Origin: JAAYJT01 sp037445555
Lineage (GTDB): Bacteria > Bacteroidota > Bacteroidia > Bacteroidales > JAAYJT01
Assembly: GCA_037445555.1 (NCBI GenBank)
Contig: JBBIKG010000029.1
Span: 1-23,604 of the forward strand
Reading direction: 5' to 3'
Length of the DNA stretch: 23,604 nucleotides
Shown here: piece by piece, positions 17,319 through 23,604 of the stretch
Layout of the letters: each line of letters begins with the position of its first letter
Numbering within the stretch: position 1 is the first letter of the stretch
The notes under the pieces: generated by a model
What the model saw: only the letters and a program-made list of their open reading frames with translations
What the model was told of the DNA's origin: nothing
The model's database searches: none
Program-made: the position numbers and the translations under genes

Positions 17319-18401
17319 TTAAAGTTCTGATCCGGATATGATTGCATACATGGCGAAAGTGGCCAGCCAATGCTCGCCGGCATAATCGCCGCTGGCAATA
17401 TTGGGCAGGCTGGCATCCAGATGCAGTCTGGCAGCACGGATGAGTTCCTTATTATCCGGAATCGTCCTGGCAATGCGGTATAAACACCATGCGCGATTAA
17501 AGTTTAACCCATCGAGGTGAACCAGCTTGCCGTCTGTGCGATCGCTCACCCTGGCGGGGGTATTCATGAGTGGAATTTTGCCTTCAAGCAGCCCAGGCAG
17601 AAACTCTTTCAGCCATTGCTTAAATTTTGGGGCTGGCAGAATGCGGGCCATAAGATAGGCTTCCGTCAGACATGGCGAGAAAAAGTCGTAACCTCCAGGT
17701 TCCCAAGAGGAAGGACATTTCTTGTCGGCAAAATAATACTCAAGAGATCGCTTCTCAACAAGTTTTTTCAGTTCACTATGTCCGGTGGTATTGGCATAGT
17801 CCCAGGCAAAGGCCAGTCCAAAGGCGGTATTGGTATGTTCTCCAACCCGTATAGGATAATTTAACTTGGGCAGAAATTCAAGGTATCGTTTCACTATCAG
17901 ACCAGTAAGGGGTTGCAAGGCTTCGGCCCATCTACGGCCCTGCGGATCGTTCCAGGTATGGAGTTCTTCGGCCAGTTTTAGTAGCCATGCCCAACCATAG
18001 GTGCGTTCGAAGGAGGTGTTGTTGCTATCAAGAAAAAAACGGACTTCGGCTTCCATGTTTTCACGGGTGAAGTGGCGATCCAGAGCAAGGCGAATACTTT
18101 TTGCCTGCGTTGCATCGGGATAGCGCTTCAGCACGGCAACTAAAAGCCAGTGACCGTGGACGGCAGAATGCCAGTCGAAGCAGCCGTAAAAAGCCGGCCG
18201 GATTTCGCGGGGCGGCTTCAGGTCGGCATCGCTACCAAATACCTGCCCGGGTTTATTCGGATACTCTTTGGTGATGCATTTCATTGCCATGTCGGCAAAA
18301 TGCATGGCCTGAGATTCGGTGAGCTTTTCGGGATTTTCCGTCTGTCCGGCTACCCGGAGGAAAATTATAGTTGTAAACAAATAAAGGAGGATCCTTTTCA
18401 T
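17319..18401 (-). CDS. Exported DUF2891 protein
   Basis: The 360-residue product matches the DUF2891 family, which has no established function that I know of. It begins with a signal peptide (MKRILLYLFTTIIFLRVAGQ), so it is periplasmic or secreted. Conserved-looking stretches include FYGCFDWHSAVHGHW (71-85), with three histidines that could form a metal or catalytic site, RTYGWAWLLKLAEEL, GEHTNTAFGLAFAWDYA, SWEPGGYDFFSPCLTEAYLM, HLDGLNFNRAWCLYRIA and GEHWLATFAMYA. The regular aromatic-rich helical pattern resembles an (alpha/alpha)6 toroid like those of glycan-active enzymes; this is inference. I chose the ATG at 18401 because the longer frame to 18476 lacks a signal and runs across a good promoter box at 18442-18449. 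The C69 dipeptidase follows after 31 bases. Confidence 0.82.
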   Translation of the reverse strand: MKRILLYLFTTIIFLRVAGQTENPEKLTESQAMHFADMAMKCITKEYPNKPGQVFGSDADLKPPREIRPAFYGCFDWHSAVHGHWLLVAVLKRYPDATQAKSIRLALDRHFTRENMEAEVRFFLDSNNTSFERTYGWAWLLKLAEELHTWNDPQGRRWAEALQPLTGLIVKRYLEFLPKLNYPIRVGEHTNTAFGLAFAWDYANTTGHSELKKLVEKRSLEYYFADKKCPSSWEPGGYDFFSPCLTEAYLMARILPAPKFKQWLKEFLPGLLEGKIPLMNTPARVSDRTDGKLVHLDGLNFNRAWCLYRIARTIPDNKELIRAARLHLDASLPNIASGDYAGEHWLATFAMYAIISGSEL

Positions 18402-18441
18402 GGCAGTAAAATTACTGTTAATGGTTCCGAGGTCTGAGTGC

Positions 18442-18449
18442 CAAAGATA
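18442..18449 (-). promoter_or_regulatory. Bacteroidota -7 box for the DUF2891-C69 pair
   Basis: On the minus strand this reads TATCTTTG, an exact match to TAnnTTTG, 40 bases before the ATG at 18401. A TTG about 24 bases upstream (in cattgtgg) could be the -33 element at slightly long spacing. It implies that the DUF2891-C69 genes are transcribed separately from the ssnA-type operon upstream. Confidence 0.5.
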
Positions 18450-18503
18450 GTCAATAGCGATACTATGTGACCACAATGCCCTGGCAGAAAAACAATTTCT
18501 CCT

Positions 18504-19778
18504 TTATAGCCTGTCCCAAAGCCTTCTGGCCTGTTGCCTGGTGAATGAAAGCAGTTCGTCTTCGTCCACCTGTTGCAATGTGCGGTCATATACGATACAC
18601 CTGCCCTGGCTGATCACATGCTGAATATGTTCTGCACGGATACCATACAGGAAATGCCCCAAAAAATTATTAGAATTAATAGGCGTTGGACTGTCGTAGT
18701 TGAGGATAACAAGGTTATTCTGTCCATCACCGGAAAATTCGTTCTCATTGAGGTAACGATGTGCATTCCTGAACCTCTGATATATCGCAGCGTATCCCAA
18801 TTTATCGCTTAGCTGTCCGGCAAAGAAAGCAGCTTTGGCGCTTTGTAGCAAATCGCTGTGCATGCCGTCGGTGCCAAGCAATATGCGGCTATGTTCCAGG
18901 CCTTCAGCATTAAAAAGACCTACCTTGTTGTTAAGGTTACTTTCCATGTTTTCGGCAACCCACACCTTATTATTCTTAATCAGTGTGCGATCTGATTGGT
19001 CGATATGTAAGGCATGCACAAGTATGGTTTTAGGGAAGCTGAGTAGGCCTGCGTCATAGAAACGCTGTACCACACTTTTGTGATAGTACTCTTTTGAGTG
19101 TTGCTGGTCGTATAGGTCTTCGGCCAGGTGAACATGTAGCCCGGAATTATATTTCTGTGCCAATGCTACTGCTCCTTTCAGTGTGTGATCGCTTATGGTG
19201 AAAGAGGCGTGTAATCCTACCAGCCCCTGTGATTGCTGCAGGTGACGTTCGGTTTCTGCAAGGCCCTGCATAGCTTTTTCCCTGCCATCGCGATCTGTAA
19301 TCTCATAGCAGAGCAGATGGCTGATTCCAACTTTTTCAAAGGCTCTTTCCAGTACCTGCAATGAGTTCGCGATGCAATTGGGCGAAGCATGGTGATCTAT
19401 AATAAAGGTGGCGCCTGCCTTGGCACAGGCCATTGCGGTAGCATACCCGCAAGCCTCTATCATTTCCTTATCCAGATTTTTGTCCAGGTTCCACCAGATG
19501 TATTGAAGGATCTCCCTGAAATTGGCCGGTGACCTGACAGTTGCAGGCATTCCGCGTGCCAGAGCTGAATAGGCATGGTGATGTCCTACCACAAAGGATC
19601 TGGTCACCAGCTTTCCGCTACAGTCGATTATCCTTTCATCCGGGTTAGGGATGAGTGGGATATTCGGCTTTAGAGGTTCAATTATGCCATCGGGACCCTG
19701 GGTGATCCGAAAATTTCCGGTTGAGAAATCCAGGGTCTCCCAATTGATGAAGGTGGCATTTTTCAGGATGATTGACAT
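18504..19778 (-). CDS. ssnA: SsnA-like amidohydrolase
   Basis: The 424-residue product is an amidohydrolase-superfamily deaminase or hydrolase closest, by motifs I recognise, to SsnA, a protein of unknown reaction found in selenium-dependent molybdenum hydroxylase loci. Visible features are the metal-binding HxH (His66, His68 in VGHHHAYSALARG), IIDHHASP (127-133), YEITDRDGRE, HVHLAEDLYD (His217, Glu220), LVHALHI (His255), LGTDGMHSD (Asp304) and YDSPTPINSNNFLGH near the C-terminus. IDHHASP, AEDLYD, SNLNN and YDSPTP are shared with E. coli SsnA as I recall it. No signal peptide is present, so it is cytosolic. The gene lies 38 bases downstream of the molybdenum hydroxylase with no -7 box between them, which supports an operon. 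A guanine or other purine deaminase is an alternative by fold. Confidence 0.86.
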   Translation of the reverse strand: MSIILKNATFINWETLDFSTGNFRITQGPDGIIEPLKPNIPLIPNPDERIIDCSGKLVTRSFVVGHHHAYSALARGMPATVRSPANFREILQYIWWNLDKNLDKEMIEACGYATAMACAKAGATFIIDHHASPNCIANSLQVLERAFEKVGISHLLCYEITDRDGREKAMQGLAETERHLQQSQGLVGLHASFTISDHTLKGAVALAQKYNSGLHVHLAEDLYDQQHSKEYYHKSVVQRFYDAGLLSFPKTILVHALHIDQSDRTLIKNNKVWVAENMESNLNNKVGLFNAEGLEHSRILLGTDGMHSDLLQSAKAAFFAGQLSDKLGYAAIYQRFRNAHRYLNENEFSGDGQNNLVILNYDSPTPINSNNFLGHFLYGIRAEHIQHVISQGRCIVYDRTLQQVDEDELLSFTRQQARRLWDRL

Positions 19779-19816
19779 AAATTTCAGGTTTATCGAATCA
19801 ACAGAAAAGGCAATTC

Positions 19817-22393
19817 CTACTTTTCGGCTGGCTCTTTATTCGTTGTTACAGGTGTGAGAGGCAGACGCATGCGTCTGATCCCATCGTAATTATAGAAGGC
19901 ATTTGCCACGGCTGATGCAGTGGGTACCAGTCCGATTTCACCTACGCCCTTGGCGCCGTAAGGTCCCACAGGGTCCATGACTTCAACCATTCTCACCTCA
20001 ATGTCGGGGGTTTGGTGCGCCCGCAAAATTCCCAGGTCTTTCATCTGATCGCTCACCAGGTATCCGCCTTCCATGGGCAGATTTTCGCTCAAGGCATATC
20101 CCAAACCCATGTGCACGCCGCCCTGAACCTGACCTTCAAACATACCTGGGTTAAATATTTTGCCGCCATCATGGGCAGCAATAATTTTCTGTATAGAACC
20201 ATCATCATTCAAAATGCAAAGCTGAGCTGCATATCCGTATGAATAATGAGTGATCTGCTCCTTGCCGGCCGTTCCGGGCTTGGTTGTCCAGTCGCAGACA
20301 AATGCTCCCCGATAGGTTTTGCCAGCCAATTGCTTCAGGGTGAAGTGCTTTAAATCGTCAGCGAACGTTTGAGCTGCATTTATAATGGCAAGCCCGAGCA
20401 GGGCTGTAGCCCGCGATGATGTGGTCATTCCGGTTACTATTTCGTCTATGGTGTTGACCTCGACACGCACTATGGAGGGATCAATGTTGGTCTCGTTGCA
20501 GAGAGTCTGTATGGCAATGGTATGTACGCCCTGCCCCATCTCGGTCCACCCGTGTTTGATGAGTACCTCGTTCTCCGAAATCACATCGATTACTACTTTC
20601 GATTCGTCGATCATTCCATTTCCCACCCCCGAGTTTTTAATGGCAGTAGCAAGACCGGCAAACCTGGCATTTCTGAACTCGGCCTTCAAAGCCTCCAGGC
20701 AGGCGCGGATACCTGAGCCGGATACCTTATGCCCTGTAGCGGTGCTCAACCCGTCGGTGAGGGCGTTATCATATCTTATTTGCCATCGGTCAAAGCCAGC
20801 CTGGTAACATAGATCGTCGATACAGCTCTCGAGAGCAAAATTTACCTGATTTGCCCCAAAGCCTCGCATGGCTCCACTTGGGATGTTGTTGGTGTAAACG
20901 GTTCTTGCTTCAATGGATATATTCGGAATATAGTAGCCTCCTGCAGCATGGCCGGCCACGCGCTCCATTACCTTGGTGCCGACAGAAGCATAGGCCCCGG
21001 TATCGCCGGTGGCTGTGAGTTTGAGAGCGGTAATTTTTCCATTCCTGTCCGCAGCAAGCGTGATATCCATTACTACAGGATGTCTTTTTGGATGCAGGCG
21101 AATGCTTTCGCTTCGGGTAAGGGTGAGTTTAACCGGTTTTTTCAGCAAATGGGTAAACATGGCAGTTTGAGCCTGGATGCTCAGGTCTTCCTTGCCCCCA
21201 AAAGCACCTCCGCAGGCTACCTGTATCACTTGCAATTGTTTTTCTTCAATACCAAGCACGGGTGCTATCTGCCGTCGGTCCACATATACGCCCTGGCTTT
21301 GAGTGTATAGCAGCAAGCCGCCACCTTTGTCGGGTATGGCTAACGCAGATTCTTTTTCCAGAAAAGCATGCTCCACACGTTGTGTTGAGAAACGTCCGCC
21401 GGCAGTATATGCTGATGAACGTATGGCTGCATCTGCATCGCCAACGGAAAACCGGGTAATGTCAAAAAGATTGGGCTTTTGCGGGTGAACCCTTTCTCCC
21501 TTAATAGCATCGAACACATCGGTTACAGGAGGGTGAAGGGTGTAGTCCACAGTGATCAGCTTAATGGCTTCGCGCGCCGTGTCTTCGGTTTCGGCAACAA
21601 CGCCTGCCAATACATCACCGATGCAGTGGGTAGTTTCACCTTCTGCTATCATCACAGGCCAGTCGTCGTAAATAAGGCCTACCGTCCGTTTTGCCGGAAT
21701 ATCTCTTGCCGTGAAAACACGAATAACCCCGGGAAGTTTCTTAGCTTCACTGATTTCAATATGATTAATGGTTGCCTTGGGATGATCGCTGAACTTAAGG
21801 GCTGCAAAAAACATACCTTCCACAAACATATCGTCCACAAACCTGCGTTTGCCAATGGCGGTTTCATAGGCCTGGTATTTAGGATATGAAATGCCAACTT
21901 TTGCTATCCCGGTTTCCGGCTCCTGTTCCCTAATACCGCTCAGTATCTGTGATGCATGTATGATTCCTTCTTCTATTTTCTTGTACCCTGTGCACCGGCA
22001 CAGGTGAGGCCTAATGGCCTGGCGGACTTCATGAATCGAAGGCAGTGGTTTTTTTTGAAGCAATATTTTCACGCGAACGATGAACCCGGGAATGCAAAAT
22101 CCACACTGCACTGCACCAGCACTAACAAAAGACCTGGCAATGATATCTCTTACGTACTCAGGAAATCCTTCCATAGTAAACACTTGTCTACCTTCGAGCC
22201 GATGCATAGGCAACAGGCAGGCTAGTTTCGCCTCTCCGTTTACCTCTACAGTGCAAGCACCGCAAACTCCCTGCGCCGAGCATCCATCTTTTGCAGCCGT
22301 CAGGCAGCGGTCGGTTCGCAGAAAGTCGAGCAGCGACCGGCCGACATCACCTGTGTAGGTTTCTTCCGCGTTATTCAGCTTAAAACGTATCAT
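19817..22393 (-). CDS. 2Fe-2S/molybdopterin hydroxylase, XdhD / selenium-dependent xanthine dehydrogenase type
   Basis: The 858-residue product fuses an iron-sulfur region (about 1-160) to the molybdopterin subunit (about 165-850), with no FAD domain. The first cluster ligands are Cys38, Cys44, Cys47 and Cys59; the second are Cys97, Cys100 (QCGFCIPG) and Cys132, Cys134 (HLCRCTGY). The Mo part has GGAFGGKED (395-403), GAMRGFGANQ, WTEMGQGVHT and GPYGAKGVGEIG, with Glu819 as the expected catalytic base. This two-domain architecture next to ssnA fits the selenium-dependent xanthine dehydrogenase/XdhD group, where selenium is a labile ligand and not an encoded selenocysteine; no in-frame TGA is needed. 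The likely reaction is hydroxylation of a purine or related heterocycle. Electrons must pass to a separate FAD protein or another acceptor, which is not in the window. The ATG is 5 bases after the PLP gene stop, with GAGAA between as a ribosome-binding site. Confidence 0.9.
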   Translation of the reverse strand: MIRFKLNNAEETYTGDVGRSLLDFLRTDRCLTAAKDGCSAQGVCGACTVEVNGEAKLACLLPMHRLEGRQVFTMEGFPEYVRDIIARSFVSAGAVQCGFCIPGFIVRVKILLQKKPLPSIHEVRQAIRPHLCRCTGYKKIEEGIIHASQILSGIREQEPETGIAKVGISYPKYQAYETAIGKRRFVDDMFVEGMFFAALKFSDHPKATINHIEISEAKKLPGVIRVFTARDIPAKRTVGLIYDDWPVMIAEGETTHCIGDVLAGVVAETEDTAREAIKLITVDYTLHPPVTDVFDAIKGERVHPQKPNLFDITRFSVGDADAAIRSSAYTAGGRFSTQRVEHAFLEKESALAIPDKGGGLLLYTQSQGVYVDRRQIAPVLGIEEKQLQVIQVACGGAFGGKEDLSIQAQTAMFTHLLKKPVKLTLTRSESIRLHPKRHPVVMDITLAADRNGKITALKLTATGDTGAYASVGTKVMERVAGHAAGGYYIPNISIEARTVYTNNIPSGAMRGFGANQVNFALESCIDDLCYQAGFDRWQIRYDNALTDGLSTATGHKVSGSGIRACLEALKAEFRNARFAGLATAIKNSGVGNGMIDESKVVIDVISENEVLIKHGWTEMGQGVHTIAIQTLCNETNIDPSIVRVEVNTIDEIVTGMTTSSRATALLGLAIINAAQTFADDLKHFTLKQLAGKTYRGAFVCDWTTKPGTAGKEQITHYSYGYAAQLCILNDDGSIQKIIAAHDGGKIFNPGMFEGQVQGGVHMGLGYALSENLPMEGGYLVSDQMKDLGILRAHQTPDIEVRMVEVMDPVGPYGAKGVGEIGLVPTASAVANAFYNYDGIRRMRLPLTPVTTNKEPAEK

Positions 22394-22398
22394 TTCTC

Positions 22399-23604
22399 TT
22401 AAAGGCTTGTCGATGGGAATGGTTTGTTTTTCAAATATCGTTTCAGCTCGGTTATGTCGGGAGAAATGGCTTCAGGCATTCTTAGCGACGGAGTCACAGC
22501 GCCGAGGTCTTTCAGTCCGCTACCGGTCAGAAGCACCACCACCGACTGTTTCTCAGCCGGCGGGTTCGAGGCAGTGTATTTCACCATCCCTGCATATGCG
22601 GCTGCCGATGCCGGCTCAGTGAACATTCCAAAACGAGTTGCAAGCAGCCTTGAAGCCGTCAGAATCTCATCGTCCGACACCGTAAGCCACTTTCCTTCAT
22701 ATTGCATTATGAATTGCCTGGACATAAAAAAATTGCGCGGATACTCCACCGCAATCGAATCGGCGATGGTGTGGCTTGGGAGTGAAATGAACTTGGGAGC
22801 GTCAATATTCCTGACCAGGTTATCACTCCCACGGGCCTGCACTGCAACGATGGTTGGTATGCGCTCGATCAAGCCAAGCTGATGCAAATCCTCGAATCCT
22901 TTGTAGACCCCCGCCAGGATGACCCCATCACCGGTGGGGACGAAAACCAGATCAGGTGGCTTGAAGCCTAACTGTTGAAACAACTCGATGGCTACAGTTT
23001 TCTTTCCTTCAATGGTCAGCGGATTAAAGGCGGTATTGCGGTTGTACCAACCAAAATGTTCAGTAGCGGCTACGCTCAGGTCGAACGCATCATCATAGGT
23101 GCCTTTGACCGGGACAATAGTAGCCCCGTACATCAACACCTGAGTAATCTTGGCCAAAGGGGCTTTCTCGGGCAGCATGATTATCGCTTTTTGCTGCTGA
23201 GCAGCGCAGATTCCAGCAAGCGACGATCCCGCATTGCCTGTAGAAGCGGCAACCAGTGTAGTCAGCCCCCTTTCGCGTGCAAAGGCCGAAACCAAAGCCG
23301 ATGCACGGTCTTTAAAAGAAAAAGTCGGGTTTTGGGAATCGTCCTTTAAGAAAATGTGTGCACGTTTTAATGGTTCGCATTCATGCTTTACCCTATAAAG
23401 AGGCGTATTCCCGATGCGTAGGTTGGGCATTCTATCAAAGCTGGCAAGAGGAAGTATGTCAAGAAATCCTCGTTGAGATAGTGCAGCGGGGTTGAGCCTG
23501 TTACGAAGTGAATCGTAGAAGTAAAGCACTTTCAGTACACCCTTTGGGGGTTCGATCGCTTTATTAACAGATTTACATCCGTGGCACAGGTATATTATCT
23601 CATC
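22399..23604 (-). CDS. Threonine-synthase-like PLP enzyme (5' end beyond the window)
   Basis: This is a fold-type-II PLP enzyme resembling threonine synthase. From a GTG at 23529 it reads 376 residues, but the frame stays open for 25 more codons to the right edge, and these encode YLCHGC followed by PPKGVLKVLYFYDSL. That matches the short zinc-ribbon-like N-terminus of threonine-synthase-like proteins, so the real start lies outside the window and the GTG is internal. Counting from the GTG, NPTFSFKDRAS holds the PLP lysine (Lys73), STGNAGSS (96-103) is the cofactor-phosphate loop, and TGDGVILAGVYKGF and LTGSGLKD are also conserved. In ordinary metabolism threonine synthase converts O-phosphohomoserine to threonine. 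Here the gene is 5 bases from a molybdenum hydroxylase and not next to other threonine genes, so another beta- or gamma-elimination substrate is possible. Confidence 0.85.
   Translation of the reverse strand, partial: DEIIYLCHGCKSVNKAIEPPKGVLKVLYFYDSLRNRLNPAALSQRGFLDILPLASFDRMPNLRIGNTPLYRVKHECEPLKRAHIFLKDDSQNPTFSFKDRASALVSAFARERGLTTLVAASTGNAGSSLAGICAAQQQKAIIMLPEKAPLAKITQVLMYGATIVPVKGTYDDAFDLSVAATEHFGWYNRNTAFNPLTIEGKKTVAIELFQQLGFKPPDLVFVPTGDGVILAGVYKGFEDLHQLGLIERIPTIVAVQARGSDNLVRNIDAPKFISLPSHTIADSIAVEYPRNFFMSRQFIMQYEGKWLTVSDDEILTASRLLATRFGMFTEPASAAAYAGMVKYTASNPPAEKQSVVVLLTGSGLKDLGAVTPSLRMPEAISPDITELKRYLKNKPFPSTSL

Noticed and set aside
20385..20807. Plus-strand open frame of 140 codons opposite the molybdenum hydroxylase
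   Set aside because: It is fully covered by conserved Mo-domain coding sequence on the other strand and has no ribosome-binding site or domain.
23527..23529. GTG as the true start of the threonine-synthase-like gene
   Set aside because: The frame stays open to the window edge and the 25 extra codons encode a family-like CxxC N-terminus, so this codon is internal.

Overview
The window reads as a chromosomal segment of a Bacteroidota bacterium. The evidence is a type IX secretion system (T9SS) gene trio, a second T9SS cargo protein with a type A C-terminal signal, signal peptides ending in Gln-type sites (GFAQ, GFGQ, VAGQ), and several matches to the Bacteroidota promoter -7 box TAnnTTTG. Both ends of the window cut through a gene: the first gene lacks its 5' end (left edge) and the last gene, on the minus strand, lacks its 5' end (right edge). 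I saw no rRNA, tRNA, CRISPR array or insertion sequence. No gap between genes exceeds about 261 bases.

Layout. (1) Bases 1-7348, plus strand: a secreted DUF11/PKD-like repeat adhesin with a type B T9SS signal, a PorP/SprF-type outer-membrane protein and a PorE-like TPR/beta-propeller/OmpA protein, closed by a perfect 16-bp hairpin. This looks like a self-contained unit for making, exporting and anchoring a surface adhesin. (2) Bases 7468-11001, plus strand: family I inorganic pyrophosphatase and the ClpB disaggregase. (3) Bases 10998-14194, minus strand: a secreted CotH-kinase/lamin-tail protein followed by a PPK2-type polyphosphate kinase, convergent with clpB with overlapping stop codons. 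(4) Bases 14318-15553, plus strand: an SLC13/ArsB-NhaD-type ion transporter divergent from the CotH gene. (5) Bases 15557-18401, minus strand: two exported proteins, a DUF2891 protein and a C69 (Ntn) dipeptidase, with a good promoter of their own. (6) Bases 18504-23604, minus strand: a tight operon of a threonine-synthase-like PLP enzyme, a two-domain 2Fe-2S/molybdopterin hydroxylase without an FAD domain, and an SsnA-like amidohydrolase.

The most interesting block is (6). A molybdenum hydroxylase of the XdhD / selenium-dependent xanthine dehydrogenase type next to SsnA is the hallmark of the selenium-dependent molybdenum hydroxylase and anaerobic purine-catabolism loci known mainly from Enterobacteria and Firmicutes. 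Here it is in a Bacteroidota background, with a threonine-synthase-like enzyme in the position where E. coli-type loci carry the fold-type-II PLP enzyme YgeX. That functional link is inference. The protein family calls rest on motifs I can read directly.
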